DNA of 64,000 bases, from assembly GCF_003591035.1 (NCBI RefSeq), contig NZ_QYUO01000001.1:1488001-1552000 (forward strand). Direction: 5' to 3'. Under the pieces are notes generated by a model that saw nothing but the letters and a program-made list of their open reading frames with translations, made no database searches and had not been told where the DNA came from. This document shows positions 17,694 to 28,138 of this stretch, piece after piece. The first letter of the stretch is position 1; every line of letters starts with the position of its first letter. The DNA comes from Noviherbaspirillum saxi (lineage in GTDB: Bacteria; Pseudomonadota; Gammaproteobacteria; Burkholderiales; Burkholderiaceae_D). Both the position numbers and the translations under genes were made by a program.

Positions 17694-18230
17694 ATGAAGA
17701 TTGCCAAGAATACCGTAGTGACGGTCCACTACAAACTGTCAGATGCTCAGGGCAATCTGATTGAGGAAAGCCAGGACCCGATGGTCTACCTGCACGGTGG
17801 ATATGAAAACACTTTGCCGAAGATTGAAGAAGCACTGGATGGCAAGGATGCCGGATTCGAGACCACGATTCAGGTCGAGCCGGAAGATGCATTCGGTGAG
17901 TACGACCCCGATCTGATCAAGATCGAACCACGCAATCGCTTACCCGAGCCAATCGAAGTCGGCATGCAGTTCGAGGGAACGCCGGACAGTACGGGCGGAG
18001 CGGAAGACTCGCTGATCTTTACCGTCACCGACATTGCCGACGACAAGGTTGTTCTCGACGGCAATCATCCGTTGGCGGGCATGGCGTTGCGTTTTACGTT
18101 GAATGTGGCAGAAGTCCGTGCCGCCAGTGATGAAGAAATCTCCCATGGACATGTGCATGGCCCGCACGGACATCACGACGAGATCGAGGGCGACGAAGAC
18201 GACCACTTCCGTAGTCACCCACTTCATTAA
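17694..18230 (+). CDS. slyD: FKBP-type peptidyl-prolyl isomerase SlyD
   Basis: 178 residues. Folding catalyst and chaperone with FKBP domain interrupted by the IF (insert-in-flap) domain, residues about 65-130. N-terminus MKIAKNTVVTVHYKLSDAQG, followed by SQDPMVYLHGG, is typical. The C-terminal tail is His/Asp-rich (HGHVHGPHGHHDEIEGDEDDH), as in SlyD proteins that bind nickel and help mature metalloenzymes, though it has no Cys. Start at the ATG after AAGGAAGAG; in-frame upstream ATGs are less well placed. A strong hairpin follows the gene. Confidence 0.93.
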   Translation: MKIAKNTVVTVHYKLSDAQGNLIEESQDPMVYLHGGYENTLPKIEEALDGKDAGFETTIQVEPEDAFGEYDPDLIKIEPRNRLPEPIEVGMQFEGTPDSTGGAEDSLIFTVTDIADDKVVLDGNHPLAGMALRFTLNVAEVRAASDEEISHGHVHGPHGHHDEIEGDEDDHFRSHPLH

Positions 18231-18243
18231 ATATATTTCTTAG

Positions 18244-18274
18244 GCACTGAATGGCACCTGCTGCCATTCAGTGC
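18244..18274. terminator. Strong hairpin between convergent genes
   Basis: GCACTGAATGGCA (18244-18256), loop CCTGC, TGCCATTCAGTGC (18262-18274): a perfect 13-bp stem. There is no T-tract on either side, so it may be a weak terminator or an mRNA-end stabiliser for slyD and the convergent gene. Confidence 0.6.
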
Positions 18275-18297
18275 AGCCGATTTGGTGTAGCGGATTC

Positions 18298-19236
18298 CTA
18301 TCGTGAACTGCCTGAAGCCTGCAGAGGATGGCTGGTCACGGAAAACAGATCGCCATGGGCTTGATTGACCGTCAGCTTGACCGATCCCGAACCCGCATCC
18401 AGTTCACCGATATTTTTTTGCCAGACGATGTCCGCTGGTGCGGCCGGCTGTGTCGAAGGTGCCGACTGGCTATGGATGATCAAGACCTTGCCGTCAAATT
18501 TTGACGCAAGCATTTTGATTTGCTTGCGGGTCTCGGCATAGCCGTCGCGCCGCACCGTTCCTGACTTCGGTACTGCCATGGGATTGCCGTCGCAGAACAG
18601 TACGATGCCGTCCAGCTTGCGGCGTGTCGCATACGTGAAAACCCGGTTTAACCAGTCACGGTTTGCGATCAGGCGATCTTCAAATTCGCTGTTTCTGCCA
18701 GCATCAAGAACGAAATGGTTGTTGTTGCGGGGAAGATTAAGTGTTGCGAACATCGTATTGCCCACTTCCCAACGGGCGTTCTCTGCGAAGTCGCGAAACT
18801 TGGCAATCGTGGACTGACGTACCACGGGAATTTTGCTGCCGCCAATCGAGAATTCATCCTGAAAAAACACATCGCGCAACAGCGTAAGTTTTCCCACCGC
18901 TGCGGATTTTCCGTTCGCCTGCTTGCATTCGGCCCAGTCGCTTGCGGTGAGTGACACGATCAAGCCGTTTTTCGCCTCCTGCAGCATTGCCTTGCGTCGA
19001 TTGTAGAGCATGTCGGTGCATGGCTCGGACACACTTTTTATGCCGTTGGCCACAACGAACGCAAGATTATCGGCGTCGCTGGTATCGATGGCGTCGCGCA
19101 GGGTGGCTTCGTCCGAGGGACTGCGGATGATGTGCGATAGAACAACGAAGCTGAAGCTTTCATCCTGTGCGGCAAGCATCGGACTTGACGCCAGTAGCGC
19201 GCATATCGCCAAGCCTTGGAAAATCTTCGTGATCAT
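18298..19236 (-). CDS. Secreted protein, probable degenerate metallophosphoesterase
   Basis: 312 residues with an N-terminal signal peptide (about 1-23, ending SSPMLAA). The layout resembles a calcineurin-like phosphoesterase family of betaproteobacteria as I know it: first strand SFVVLSH, then [12 protein letters not shown], then [34 protein letters not shown], and a late [10 protein letters not shown]. Where active members carry GD, GDNEW and HGDTH metal ligands, this protein has LSH, ASDW and HSQ, so the metal site seems lost. Probably a periplasmic pseudoenzyme. Its ATG overlaps the mutS stop as ATGA, so translation is coupled to mutS. The family match is from memory and needs a profile search. 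Confidence 0.6.
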   Translation of the reverse strand: MITKIFQGLAICALLASSPMLAAQDESFSFVVLSHIIRSPSDEATLRDAIDTSDADNLAFVVANGIKSVSEPCTDMLYNRRKAMLQEAKNGLIVSLTASDWAECKQANGKSAAVGKLTLLRDVFFQDEFSIGGSKIPVVRQSTIAKFRDFAENARWEVGNTMFATLNLPRNNNHFVLDAGRNSEFEDRLIANRDWLNRVFTYATRRKLDGIVLFCDGNPMAVPKSGTVRRDGYAETRKQIKMLASKFDGKVLIIHSQSAPSTQPAAPADIVWQKNIGELDAGSGSVKLTVNQAHGDLFSVTSHPLQASGSSR

Positions 19237-21926
19237 TCTTTTTCTGCCAGGCGTTTCAAGCTGTAAAGCATGTCCAGCGCTTCGCGTGGCGACAAAGTAT
19301 CCGGATCGGCTTCATCGAGCGCTTCGAGTATTGCTGTGACTGCGGCAGTCCGTACAGGTTCGTCCGCAGTCTCTGCTTCTTCGTCAGGCGACATATTGTG
19401 GGCAAACAGGTCGAACTGCGGTGTTGCCTGCACCGAATGTGCTTCCAGTGCAGCAAGATGCTTGCGGGCTGCCTTGATGACCGGTTGCGGTACTCCGGCC
19501 AGTTGGGCCACCTGCAAGCCGTAGCTTTGCGAAGCGGGGCCGGGTTGGACCGCATGCAGAAATACAATGCTGTCCTTGTGTTCGACCGCTGAAAGATGCA
19601 CGTTCGCCGCGGAGGGGTGAGTATCCGGCAGTTGCGTGAGTTCGAAGTAATGCGTGGCAAACAGCGTAAAACTGCGGGTGCTGTCGATCAGGTGGCGCGC
19701 AATTGCCCATGCCAGCGCCAGCCCGTCGAAGGTCGAGGTGCCGCGCCCGACTTCATCCATCAGCACCAGCGAGTGTTCGGTCGCGTTATTCAGGATCGCA
19801 GCCGATTCTGTCATTTCAACCATGAAGGTCGAACGTCCGCCTGCCAGGTCGTCGGCCGCTCCAATACGAGTGAAAATGCGATCGATGGGTCCAATGACGG
19901 CATGATTCGCGGGAACAAAACTGCCGACATAGGCGAGCAGGGTGATCAGAGCGACCTGGCGCATGAAGGTCGATTTACCACCCATGTTGGGTCCGGTAAT
20001 CAGCAGCAGCTTGCGCTCATTGCTCAGCTCGCAATCGTTTGCGATAAAGCGTTCTATCTGGTTTTCGACGACGGGATGGCGTCCCTGTTCGATGAAGATG
20101 CGCGGCTCATCGATAAGTTGCGGAGCGCACCAGTTGTTGCGCATCGCATGGTCTGCGAGCGCGACCAGCACATCCAGCTGAGCCAGCGCATGGGCTATGG
20201 ATTGCAGCGTGCCGATATGCGGCGCCAGTTCATTGATCAGCTTCTCGTACAGATATTTCTCGCGTGCGAGCGCGCGTTCCTGCGCCGACAAGGCTTTATC
20301 CTCGAAGGCCTTCAACTCGGGAGTGATGTAGCGTTCCGCATTTTTGAGCGTCTGACGGCGACGATAATCGTCGGGCACCTTGTCGGTCTGGCCGTGCGTG
20401 ACTTCAATGTAAAAGCCGTGCACCTTGTTGTACTCGACCCGCAGGTTGCCGATGCCGGTTCGCGCTCGTTCCCGGGTTTCCAGATCCACCAGAAATTGGC
20501 CTGCGTTTTCCGACAGCGCCCGCAGTTCATCGAGTTCCGGATCATAGCCGCGTGCGATCACGCCGCCGTCACGCACCATTGCCGCCGGTTCCAGTGCAAT
20601 GCCGCGTTCGATCAGATCGAGACATTCGCTGGGCGTTGCCAGCGCCTCATGCACTGACTTCAGCAGGGGTGCATCGGCATCCTTGTTGCACATCGCCACA
20701 TAGGCGCGCAGCGACGGCAATTGCTGCAGGCCGCCGCGCATGCCGGCCAAGTCGCGAGGACGTGCCGACTGCAGCGCAATGCGGGTGGTAATGCGTTCGA
20801 TGTCCGGAACGGCTGCCAGTGTGGTCGACAAACCCGAGGCCGCGTCGGCGCGCATCAAGGCATTGAGCGCAGCGTGGCGTGCACGGGCAATTTCCTGATC
20901 GCGCCGCGCATGGTGCAGCCAGTGCCGGAGCAGCCGCGAGCCCATCGCGGTGCGGCAATGGTCCAACAGGGAAAACAAGGTAGGCGACATAGAATCGTCG
21001 GCGCCGCGCAGCGTCTCGGTCAGCTCCAGGTTGCGGCGGGTCGCTGCATCGAGTCCGATGAATTCATTTTCCGCTTCGACGGCCAGCGTGCGCACGTGCT
21101 GCAAACCTTTTCCCTGCGTCGATTGCGCGTAACGGAGCAAGGCTCCGGACGCGCCCACCGCCGCATGCAGGCCTTCAGCATTGAATCCGCTGAGTGTGGA
21201 AACGCCTAACTGTTCGCGCAGTGCCTTGCCGCCGCTTTCCGGATCGAAGTGCCATTGCGGCACCGAAGTGAATTTGCCGCTGCCCGCCTGCAGATGCATG
21301 AGACCTACGTCGTCGGCCAAAAGAATTTCTGCTGGCGATATGCGTTCGAGTTCCTGCTTCAGGCGGGCATCGAATCCGCGCGCGTCGCCGGCAAATTCCA
21401 TCAGCTTCAATGCGCCGCTGGCCATGGAAAGCCAGGCCAGACCGACGGTGATGGTCTTGCGTTGCGTAATCGTGCATATCGCCAGCAGAGGACGTTCCGA
21501 CTTTTCGGGAAGCAGGTCTGAATCTGTCAGGGTACCCGGTGTAATCACGCGGATAACCTTGCGCTCCACCGGCCCCTTGCTGGTTGCCGGATCGCCGATT
21601 TGCTCGCAAATGGCGACCGACTCACCCAACTTGATCAGTTTGGCGAGATACTGGTCCGCCGAATGAAATGGGACACCGGCCATCTTGATCGGATTGCCGT
21701 TCGACGCGCCGCGCTGAGTAAGTGTAATGCCGAGCATTCGCGCCGCTTTTTCCGCATCGTCGAAAAAAAGCTCGTAGAAATCTCCCATCCGGTAAAACAG
21801 CAGGGTGTTCGGATGGTCGGCCTTGATGCGCAAAAATTGCTGCATCATCGGCGTGTGTTTTTCCAGGGCGTCGTCAATACGGGACGACGCGTCAGCGTCT
21901 TTCCCGGTTGCGGATGCTAGTGCCAT
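19233..21926 (-). CDS. mutS: DNA mismatch repair protein MutS
   Basis: 897 residues. Recognises mispairs and small loops and starts methyl-directed repair with MutL. N-terminal mismatch-binding motif with the wedge Phe and Glu in [14 protein letters not shown], core and clamp domains, Walker [10 protein letters not shown], Walker B/signature [12 protein letters not shown], and the C-terminal HTH and tetramerisation tail including [16 protein letters not shown]. Length is slightly above the family norm because of a 25-residue N-terminal lead; a later start at the MMQQF methionines is possible. The 3' end is coupled (ATGA) to the secreted protein gene. Confidence 0.97.
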   Translation of the reverse strand: MALASATGKDADASSRIDDALEKHTPMMQQFLRIKADHPNTLLFYRMGDFYELFFDDAEKAARMLGITLTQRGASNGNPIKMAGVPFHSADQYLAKLIKLGESVAICEQIGDPATSKGPVERKVIRVITPGTLTDSDLLPEKSERPLLAICTITQRKTITVGLAWLSMASGALKLMEFAGDARGFDARLKQELERISPAEILLADDVGLMHLQAGSGKFTSVPQWHFDPESGGKALREQLGVSTLSGFNAEGLHAAVGASGALLRYAQSTQGKGLQHVRTLAVEAENEFIGLDAATRRNLELTETLRGADDSMSPTLFSLLDHCRTAMGSRLLRHWLHHARRDQEIARARHAALNALMRADAASGLSTTLAAVPDIERITTRIALQSARPRDLAGMRGGLQQLPSLRAYVAMCNKDADAPLLKSVHEALATPSECLDLIERGIALEPAAMVRDGGVIARGYDPELDELRALSENAGQFLVDLETRERARTGIGNLRVEYNKVHGFYIEVTHGQTDKVPDDYRRRQTLKNAERYITPELKAFEDKALSAQERALAREKYLYEKLINELAPHIGTLQSIAHALAQLDVLVALADHAMRNNWCAPQLIDEPRIFIEQGRHPVVENQIERFIANDCELSNERKLLLITGPNMGGKSTFMRQVALITLLAYVGSFVPANHAVIGPIDRIFTRIGAADDLAGGRSTFMVEMTESAAILNNATEHSLVLMDEVGRGTSTFDGLALAWAIARHLIDSTRSFTLFATHYFELTQLPDTHPSAANVHLSAVEHKDSIVFLHAVQPGPASQSYGLQVAQLAGVPQPVIKAARKHLAALEAHSVQATPQFDLFAHNMSPDEEAETADEPVRTAAVTAILEALDEADPDTLSPREALDMLYSLKRLAEKE

Positions 21927-22168
21927 TCCAGACTTTCTTATTCAAAGGCAAACAGTGTCCGCCATTTTAATGCGCGGCAGGAATGGAATGAAGGCGTGTG
22001 CGATAAATCTTCGCGCTGCGCGCGCTCCGCCGCAAGCGAAGACCGGCGTGTACTACGAGCACACGCCGTAAAAGCGATGAATTCAGCTTGCGCGGCATGG
22101 CGAGGCCGGTCGCCGTGCCGAGGGAAATCCGCCTTGGCCTCGATTGAGGCGGTTAGACAAAATCCACT

Positions 22169-23554
22169 TTAGCGCCCGCGTCCGCCGCTGCGGTGCAATG
22201 CCGAGGTCTGACCGGTCAGCGATCTGCCGCCCGCCGGTTTGGCCGGAGCAGGTTTGTTTTGCGGGGGGCGAGATTGCGTCGGCTTTGCTGAACCCGACTT
22301 CGCTGCATTGGGGTCCGCCTTGCTGTTGCCTGACGACGGCTTTTGCTGACGCGGGGTGTTGCGCGAGGGTTGATTGCCGCTGCGAAGCTGGATCGGCTGC
22401 GGTCGCGCATTCGGATCAGGCTCGAAACCTGGAATGACTTCCTGCGGCAGAGTACGCTTGATCAGCTTTTCTATGCCTTTGAGCATGTCATGCTCATCCA
22501 CGCAGACCAGCGAAACGGCTTCGCCCGTTGCACCCGCGCGGCCGGTGCGGCCGATACGGTGGACATAGTCCTCGGGAACGTTCGGCAGGTCATAGTTGAC
22601 GACATGGGGCAATTGATCGATATCGATTCCGCGTGCGGCGATATCGGTGGCGACCAGCACTTGCAGGCTTCCATCCTTGAATTCTGCCAGCGCACGGGTC
22701 CGAGCGGACTGGCTCTTGTTGCCGTGAATCGCCATGCCGGAGATGCCGTCCTTGCCGAGTTGCTCGACCAGTTTGTTGGCGCCGTGCTTCGTGCGCGTAA
22801 AAACCAGCACCTGTATCCACTCATTGGTTTTGATCAAATAGCTGAGGAGCGGATGCTTGCGATTGCGGTCGACCGGGTGGATCTTTTGTGCAATGACTTC
22901 CACTGTCGAATTGCGGCGGGCCACCTCGATCATCGCCGGAGAATTCAGCAGGCCGTCGGCCAGTGCCTTGATGTCATCGGAGAAGGTCGCCGAGAACAAC
23001 AGGTTCTGACGTTGCTTGGGCAATGCGGCGAGCACCTTGCGAATGTCACGGATAAAGCCCATGTCAAGCATACGATCGGCTTCATCCAGGACCAGGATTT
23101 CAACATGCGACAAGTTGACGGTGCCTTGTTGCATATGGTCGAGCAGGCGTCCGGGTGTCGCGACGAGAATATCGACGCCATGATTCAACACTCTGATTTG
23201 CGGGTTGATATTGACGCCGCCGAAGATCACGGAGGAGGTGAGCTTGAGGTACTTGCCATACACACGGACACTTTCTTCCACCTGCGCAGCCAGTTCGCGC
23301 GTCGGGGTGAGGATAAGGGCACGAATCGGACGGCCGGTTTTGGCCTGTGTGCGTGGCTGCGCGTTCAGGCGCTGCAGGATGGGCAGCGTGAAGCCGGCGG
23401 TCTTTCCGGTGCCGGTTTGCGCGCCGGCGAGCAGGTCGCCGCCACATAACACTGCGGGGATCGCTTGCTTTTGAATCGGGGTCGGGCTGGTGTATCCCTG
23501 CTCGGTGACGGCACGGACAATTTCATCGGCAAGGCCGAGTTCGCTAAAAGACAT
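22169..23554 (-). CDS. rhlE: DEAD-box RNA helicase RhlE-type
   Basis: 461 residues. ATP-dependent RNA helicase linked to ribosome assembly and RNA decay. Q motif ([14 protein letters not shown]), Walker A AQTGTGKT at 45-52, [22 protein letters not shown] (LFSATFSDD), and [10 protein letters not shown]. The C-terminal 90 residues are disordered, rich in Gln, Pro, Ser and basic residues ([17 protein letters not shown]), as in RhlE proteins. The 242 bp between this gene and mutS contain a hairpin (CGGCGTGT/ACACGCCG, 22044-22068) without a T-tract and nothing else I recognise. Confidence 0.92.
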   Translation of the reverse strand: MSFSELGLADEIVRAVTEQGYTSPTPIQKQAIPAVLCGGDLLAGAQTGTGKTAGFTLPILQRLNAQPRTQAKTGRPIRALILTPTRELAAQVEESVRVYGKYLKLTSSVIFGGVNINPQIRVLNHGVDILVATPGRLLDHMQQGTVNLSHVEILVLDEADRMLDMGFIRDIRKVLAALPKQRQNLLFSATFSDDIKALADGLLNSPAMIEVARRNSTVEVIAQKIHPVDRNRKHPLLSYLIKTNEWIQVLVFTRTKHGANKLVEQLGKDGISGMAIHGNKSQSARTRALAEFKDGSLQVLVATDIAARGIDIDQLPHVVNYDLPNVPEDYVHRIGRTGRAGATGEAVSLVCVDEHDMLKGIEKLIKRTLPQEVIPGFEPDPNARPQPIQLRSGNQPSRNTPRQQKPSSGNSKADPNAAKSGSAKPTQSRPPQNKPAPAKPAGGRSLTGQTSALHRSGGRGR

Positions 23555-23723
23555 GAAGACTCATTAAAAATATCGGCCTGTCACCGATCGATCGGTGCCA
23601 GTCGCAGGCAAATAGGTGGGGAGAGGAGAGGTCGCGGGGACAGCGGCGCGAAGACTGGAGAGGCGCAGCGTGCGTAACTGCATGACGTCATGAAGTTACG
23701 CCTCGAAGAATCAGGGGGAAAAC

Positions 23724-24518
23724 CTATTTCGCGAATGGCGACAACAGGTGAACCATCTGGGCAAAGATCTTGGGGGATCCGGCAAGTACATTGCCTTTAT
23801 ACAGGTAATCGGACTCGCCGGCAAAGTTGCCGACGATGCCGCCGGCTTCGGTAATCAGCAATGATCCTGCAGCCATATCCCAGGTTTGCAGGCCTTTTTC
23901 AAAAAAACCATCGAGCCGGCCGGCAGCGACATACGCGAGGTCCAATGCGGCCGCACCGGGGCGGCGTAATCCGGCACATTTTTCCGTCATGATTTTGAAC
24001 ATCTGCATGTATTCGTCCAGACCTGCGCCCTCGCGGAATGGAAAGCCTGTGCCGATCAAGGCATCAGCCATCTTGTCACGACGACCGACGCGGATTCGCT
24101 TTTCATTGAGATAGGCACCGGCGCCTTTGCTAGCGGTGAACAGGTCGTTACGGTTAGGATCGTATACAACCGCCTGGGTGATCTGGCCGCGCTGCTGAAG
24201 CGCGATCGATACGCAGTATTGCGGAAAGCCGTGGATGAAGTTGGTGGTGCCGTCGATAGGATCGATGATCCAGACATTGTCGTTTTCGTCATGCAGGTTT
24301 TGTGACGGACCGGATTCCTCGGCAAGAATGGCGTGGTCGGGATAGGCGGTTTTTAACACCTCGATGATGGCCTGCTCGGCGGCTTGATCGACTTCCGTCA
24401 CGAAATCGTTATGGCCTTTCTCGGTGACCTTGATGCGGTCGATGTCGAAAGAGGCCCTGTTGATGATCGAAGCGGCGCGGCGGGCAGCCTTTACCGCCGT
24501 ATTGAGCATGGGATGCAT
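23724..24518 (-). CDS. suhB: Inositol monophosphatase family protein SuhB
   Basis: 264 residues. Mg-dependent, lithium-sensitive phosphatase fold; in E. coli SuhB also binds RNA polymerase and supports rRNA antitermination and ribosome maturation. Metal motifs: E67/E68 (LAEESG), D86-x-x-D89 ([10 protein letters not shown]), and the C-terminal WDMAAG. Start at [15 protein letters not shown], matching family length; the open frame extends 33 codons upstream without support. Divergent from trmJ, a conserved pairing in many proteobacteria. Confidence 0.94.
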   Translation of the reverse strand: MHPMLNTAVKAARRAASIINRASFDIDRIKVTEKGHNDFVTEVDQAAEQAIIEVLKTAYPDHAILAEESGPSQNLHDENDNVWIIDPIDGTTNFIHGFPQYCVSIALQQRGQITQAVVYDPNRNDLFTASKGAGAYLNEKRIRVGRRDKMADALIGTGFPFREGAGLDEYMQMFKIMTEKCAGLRRPGAAALDLAYVAAGRLDGFFEKGLQTWDMAAGSLLITEAGGIVGNFAGESDYLYKGNVLAGSPKIFAQMVHLLSPFAK

Positions 24519-24642
24519 AGAGGTTCCGTTAGAATTGCGGTACCGCCGCCTACCGCGTCCGGAACCACATTGAAGAATTAATGAGCGATGCGGTCGTTCG
24601 TGCATTGAAAAATTCACGCGCCGCGTAAGGTCGCTATTTTAA

Positions 24643-25410
24643 ATGAACCAGCCACAAACCAACACTTCTCTTTTCGGCCGCCTTCGTTTTGTACTGGTCG
24701 ATACCAGTCATCCTGGCAATATAGGTGCCGTCGCGCGCGCCATGAAAACCATGGGTTTTTCGCAACTTGTGCTGGTCAATCCGCGCTTTCCGGATGCCTT
24801 GCAACAGGAAGAAGCGATCGCCTTCGCCAGCGGTGCGCAAGATGTTCTTGCCGCAGCGAAAGTCGTTGATACAATTGAAGAAGCGCTACTAGGGTGTAAC
24901 TTCGCTGCTGCCTTGAGTGCGCGACTGCGCGAGTATTCGCCGCCGGTGATGACGCCACGGACATTGGCGTCTGCTTTGTACGGTGATGTGACACTCAACG
25001 CGGCATTGGTTTTTGGCAGCGAGCGCTATGGATTGCCGAATCAGATCATCGAGAAATGCAATGTCTTGATCAATATCCCCGCCAATCCTGATTATTCTTC
25101 CTTGAATCTTGCGCAGGCAGTACAAATTCTTGCATATGAGGCCAGGCAAGCACAGGGCGGCGACAATGTTGCCCAATCGGTAATCGGATTTCAAGGAGAT
25201 CCCGCCAGCATGGCGCAGATCGACGGCATGTACGCACACCTGGAAGAAGCCTTGGTGGCGGTTGAATTTCTCGATCCGACTAATCCAAAGAAGCTCATGT
25301 CTCGTCTGCGAAGGTTATTTTCGCGCACTCAACTCGAGACCGAGGAAGTGAATATCGTGAGAGGAATTGCACGTCACGTGCTCGCCAAGGTAACAAAGCT
25401 ATCTAAATAA
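24643..25410 (+). CDS. trmJ: tRNA (cytidine/uridine-2'-O)-methyltransferase TrmJ
   Basis: 255-residue SPOUT-class methyltransferase that 2'-O-methylates position 32 of several tRNAs. N-terminal VDTSHPGNIGAVARAMKTMGF, then FGSERYGLPNQ and the knot region NPDYSSLNLAQAVQILAYEA, which holds the SAM site. C-terminal helical extension (FSRTQLETEEVNIVRGIARH) typical of TrmJ dimers. No Shine-Dalgarno sequence is clear. Divergent from suhB; followed by a bidirectional hairpin against lexA. Confidence 0.94.
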   Translation: MNQPQTNTSLFGRLRFVLVDTSHPGNIGAVARAMKTMGFSQLVLVNPRFPDALQQEEAIAFASGAQDVLAAAKVVDTIEEALLGCNFAAALSARLREYSPPVMTPRTLASALYGDVTLNAALVFGSERYGLPNQIIEKCNVLINIPANPDYSSLNLAQAVQILAYEARQAQGGDNVAQSVIGFQGDPASMAQIDGMYAHLEEALVAVEFLDPTNPKKLMSRLRRLFSRTQLETEEVNIVRGIARHVLAKVTKLSK

Positions 25411-25468
25411 ATAACTTGCTAACCTGCGGACCCGACATGGGCCAAGAAGGCAAGGCATATTAAATTAA

Positions 25469-25502
25469 ATACCTGATGGCAACCTAAATTGCAATCAGGT
25501 AT
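25469..25502. terminator. Hairpin between convergent trmJ and lexA
   Basis: ATACCTGAT (25469-25477) pairs with ATCAGGTAT (25494-25502), extended inside by GCAA/TTGC around the loop CCTAAA. AT-rich flanks. It probably ends transcription from both sides. Confidence 0.6.
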
Positions 25503-25522
25503 AGTTCGCAATCATTGAATGT

Positions 25523-26185
25523 TCAAGCCCAAGCTCGGAGCAGGCCAACAGCCAAACCTTCCAAAGCAAAATTTTCCTGGCTGGAATCGACACGGATCGG
25601 TTCGAAATCCGGATTCTCGGGCAGCAGCTCAATGACGGAACCGCTTTTCTTGTAACGTTTAACCGTTACTTCATCGCCAAGGCGGGCCACCACAATTTGT
25701 CCATTTTTTGCGCTGTCGACTTTTTTCACCGCAAGTAGATCGCCGTCCATAATGCCGGCATCGCGCATGGACAAACCGCGTACTTTGAGCAGGAAATCCG
25801 GTTTGGCCGAAAACAGAGAAGGATCGACGCTGTAGCTTGCCTCGATATGCTCCTGAGCAAGTATAGGCGAACCTGCGGCCACGCGTCCGACCAGTGGAAG
25901 ACTAAGCTGCATCAGCGAGGGATGTGGAAGCGGCATTTGGCGTCCACCAAATAGGCTTGTCGTTTCTCCATGGATGTCCCGCAGGCGAATTCCCCGTGAG
26001 GTACCAGGCGAAATTTCTATTGCCCCCTTGCGTGCCAGCGCCTGTAGATGTTCCTCTGCAGCATTGGCGGATTTGAAGCCCAATTCAGTGGCAATTTCGG
26101 CTCGGGTAGGGGGGAAGCCGGTATTTTCGATCGCCTCCCTAATCAGGTTCAGGATCTGTTCCTGGCGTGCAGTGAGTTTAAGCAT
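25523..26185 (-). CDS. lexA: SOS repressor LexA
   Basis: 220 residues. Represses DNA-damage genes and self-cleaves on contact with RecA filaments. N-terminal winged helix ([12 protein letters not shown] ... [13 protein letters not shown]), cleavage site A104-G105 (RVAAGSP), catalytic S139 ([10 protein letters not shown]) and K155 (AVKKVDS). Start set at [10 protein letters not shown]; 12 more in-frame codons upstream are not conserved in the family. Two adjacent LexA boxes lie 83-115 bp upstream, so autorepression is expected. Divergent from the S6 ribosomal operon. Confidence 0.97.
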   Translation of the reverse strand: MLKLTARQEQILNLIREAIENTGFPPTRAEIATELGFKSANAAEEHLQALARKGAIEISPGTSRGIRLRDIHGETTSLFGGRQMPLPHPSLMQLSLPLVGRVAAGSPILAQEHIEASYSVDPSLFSAKPDFLLKVRGLSMRDAGIMDGDLLAVKKVDSAKNGQIVVARLGDEVTVKRYKKSGSVIELLPENPDFEPIRVDSSQENFALEGLAVGLLRAWA

Positions 26186-26267
26186 GTTCGCAATCGAGGA
26201 ATCTGGCAAAGAGAAAGGCATATTGACTGAAGATCATCTTTCAGCGTTAGCGCTTCCTTAAGCCATG

Positions 26268-26283
26268 CTGTTGATATAGACAG
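26268..26283 (-). promoter_or_regulatory. LexA box 1 of lexA
   Basis: CTGTTGATATAGACAG fits CTGT-N8-ACAG exactly. It is next to a second box. Confidence 0.88.
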
Positions 26284-26284
26284 G

Positions 26285-26300
26285 CTGTATTTTTATACAG
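26285..26300 (-). promoter_or_regulatory. LexA box 2 of lexA
   Basis: CTGTATTTTTATACAG fits CTGT-N8-ACAG exactly, with an extended palindrome. Its centre is 17 bp from that of box 1, so two dimers would bind close together with about a turn and a half between centres. Confidence 0.9.
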
Positions 26301-26376
26301 CCCTTAAATGATTGCAAGGGAAGTTTTGCGATTTTTACGCGCGCGCCAAGTGATCAGCATTAAGCGCTTGAAATGA

Positions 26377-26405
26377 TTGAGTTTTACCTGTTCGCAGGTT
26401 ATGAT
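26377..26405 (+). promoter_or_regulatory. Promoter of the rpsF operon
   Basis: TTGAGT (26377-26382), 17-nt spacer, TATGAT (26400-26405). A near-consensus sigma-70 promoter that predicts a leader of about 70 nt before rpsF. Confidence 0.75.
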
Positions 26406-26421
26406 AGCGGGCTTTCCTCTT

Positions 26422-26449
26422 CCCACACTCGTCTTGACGCCGAGGTGGG
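26422..26449 (+). promoter_or_regulatory. Possible S6:S18 autoregulatory leader hairpin
   Basis: In the rpsF leader, CCCAC (26422-26426) pairs with GTGGG (26445-26449) and, after a bulged A, CTCG pairs with CGAG around the loop TCTTGACGC. Bulged base, short stems and the GCCGAGGTG segment resemble the known mRNA motif bound by the S6:S18 complex, which mimics its 16S rRNA site. The assignment rests on position and pattern only. Confidence 0.5.
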
Positions 26450-26480
26450 CGATTTTTAAATCCGTCCAAAAGGAGATTAC

Positions 26481-26849
26481 ATGCGTCATTATGAAATCGT
26501 ATTTATTGTCCATCCCGATCAAAGCGAGCAGGTTCCTGCAATGATCGAACGTTACAAGGGCATCGTAACTGCTCGTAACGGCAAAGTGCACCGCGTTGAA
26601 GACTGGGGTCGTCGCCAGATGGCTTACATGATCCAGAAGTTGGCCAAGGCCCACTATGTCTGCATGAACATCGAGTGCGACAATGAAACTCTGGCTGAAA
26701 TCGAAACCGGCTTCAAGTTTAACGATGCTGTCCTGCGCCACCTGACTGTCAAGATGAAGAAGGCTGAAACTGCGCCGTCGCCGATGATGAAGGCTGTGCA
26801 GAAGGAAGATGCTGCGAAGACTCAGCGTTCCGAAGCAGCCGCTGCGTAA
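26481..26849 (+). CDS. rpsF: 30S ribosomal protein S6
   Basis: 122 residues. Start [18 protein letters not shown] is typical. Binds S18 on the 30S platform. The C-terminus is an acidic/Ala-rich tail ([14 protein letters not shown]) of the kind modified by glutamate ligation in E. coli, but here it lacks the terminal Glu pair. Strong ribosome-binding site AAGGAG. First gene of rpsF-priB-rpsR-rplI. Confidence 0.98.
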   Translation: MRHYEIVFIVHPDQSEQVPAMIERYKGIVTARNGKVHRVEDWGRRQMAYMIQKLAKAHYVCMNIECDNETLAEIETGFKFNDAVLRHLTVKMKKAETAPSPMMKAVQKEDAAKTQRSEAAAA

Positions 26850-26867
26850 TTCTGTCAGTCGAGGAGA

Positions 26868-27170
26868 GTGAACCAGCTACGCCTGATAGCGGCCATTGCC
26901 GAGCGCGAAGTGTTGCGCTACACGCCGGCGGGCATACCGATCGTGTCGGCAAAATTGCTGCACGCCTCCGGACAGGTGGAAGCGGGTCTCCCGCGCCAGG
27001 TTGAGTTTGAAATTTCTGCGGTTGCCGCAGGTGAAATTTCAGGAAGGCTTAACAAGGCGGAGCTAGGTGAGACCATGGTATTCACTGGTTTCCTCGCACG
27101 TAAGAATCGCAATAGCAAAGGCCTCGTATTCCATATCACGGATTTCGAAGCTTATTCACCAGATCACTAG
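26868..27170 (+). CDS. priB: Primosomal replication protein PriB
   Basis: 100-residue OB-fold single-strand DNA-binding protein of the PriA-PriB-DnaT replication restart pathway. Start is a GTG preceded by GAGGAGA. Conserved beta-strand segments [12 protein letters not shown] and [15 protein letters not shown]. Encoded between rpsF and rpsR as in other beta- and gammaproteobacteria. Confidence 0.94.
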   Translation: MNQLRLIAAIAEREVLRYTPAGIPIVSAKLLHASGQVEAGLPRQVEFEISAVAAGEISGRLNKAELGETMVFTGFLARKNRNSKGLVFHITDFEAYSPDH

Positions 27171-27190
27171 ATACAGTACAGGAGCCAAAC

Positions 27191-27475
27191 ATGGCATTCG
27201 GTAAAAAATTCGATAAAAGCAAACTCAAGAACAAGCGTCAGCAGCAGAATCCTCTGTTCAAGCGCAAGAAATTCTGCCGCTTCACCGCCGCCGGCGTTGA
27301 GCAAGTTGACTATAAGGACGTGGACACCCTGAAGGATTTCGTTCAGGAAAATGGCAAGATCATGCCGGCACGTCTGACCGGTACAAAAGCACACTACCAG
27401 CGTCAAGTTGACACTGCGATCAAGCGCGCACGCTATCTCGCGTTGCTGCCTTACACCGATCTGCACAACGCCTAA
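27191..27475 (+). CDS. rpsR: 30S ribosomal protein S18
   Basis: 94 residues, slightly longer than E. coli S18 because of a basic N-terminal lead. Core [16 protein letters not shown] and [27 protein letters not shown] are conserved. It partners with S6. Ribosome-binding site AGGAG precedes the ATG. Confidence 0.98.
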   Translation: MAFGKKFDKSKLKNKRQQQNPLFKRKKFCRFTAAGVEQVDYKDVDTLKDFVQENGKIMPARLTGTKAHYQRQVDTAIKRARYLALLPYTDLHNA

Positions 27476-27502
27476 TTGACGACTGAAGAATAGGAGAAAA
27501 AC

Positions 27503-27955
27503 ATGCAAGTCATTCTGTTGGAAAAAGTCGTTAATCTCGGCAATATGGGTGAAGTCGTACGCGTGAAGGACGGTTACGCTCGTAACTTCCTGATTCCCCA
27601 GCGCAAGGCACGTCGTGCTACAGCTACTGCAGTTGCAGAATTTGAAGCAAAGCGTGCAGACCTGGAAAAAGCAGCTGGCGAAAAGCTGGCAGCAGCTCAG
27701 GCTCAAGGTGAAAAGCTGAACGGTACGACTGTTCGGATCGCTCAAAAGGCTGGCGTTGATGGCCGTCTGTTCGGTTCCGTAACCAATGCCGATATCGCTG
27801 CCGCGGTATCCAAGCAAGGTTTCCCGGTCGAGAAGGCGCAGATCCGCATGCCGCAAGGCCCACTGAAGGTCGTTGGCGATCACACTATCGCGGTCGCACT
27901 GCATACCGACGTCGTGGTCGACATCACGATTGCTGTGGTTGGCGAGCAAGCCTAA
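27503..27955 (+). CDS. rplI: 50S ribosomal protein L9
   Basis: 150 residues. N-terminal domain [19 protein letters not shown] with [10 protein letters not shown], long connecting helix (about 40-75) and C-terminal 23S rRNA-binding domain. Ribosome-binding site TAGGAG. Last gene of the operon, followed at once by a terminator. Confidence 0.98.
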   Translation: MQVILLEKVVNLGNMGEVVRVKDGYARNFLIPQRKARRATATAVAEFEAKRADLEKAAGEKLAAAQAQGEKLNGTTVRIAQKAGVDGRLFGSVTNADIAAAVSKQGFPVEKAQIRMPQGPLKVVGDHTIAVALHTDVVVDITIAVVGEQA

Positions 27956-27969
27956 GCAGTTTTGGCATT

Positions 27970-28005
27970 CAATAAAAAAGCCGGCGCAAGCCGGCTTTTT
28001 TATTG
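27970..28005 (+). terminator. Intrinsic terminator of the rpsF operon
   Basis: CAATAAAAAAGCCGGC (27970-27985), loop GCAA (a GNRA tetraloop), GCCGGCTTTTTTATTG (27990-28005). A perfect 16-bp stem with T-tract. Confidence 0.95.
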
Positions 28006-28138
28006 CGCTCGTCCTCTTCGGCGTGCACTGCGTATGGCGCAGTCTTTGATGGCGTTTTATTTCATGGCGTCTCAGTCTGATTTATCGAAGGTTTTATCGA
28101 ATAGGGGACTTATGCGTGCAGAGTTCGTCATGCGCTAA

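Noticed and set aside
22044..22068. Hairpin CGGCGTGT/ACACGCCG between rhlE and mutS
   Set aside because: No T-tract and not at a gene end on the expected strand; left as an unexplained stem, not called a terminator.
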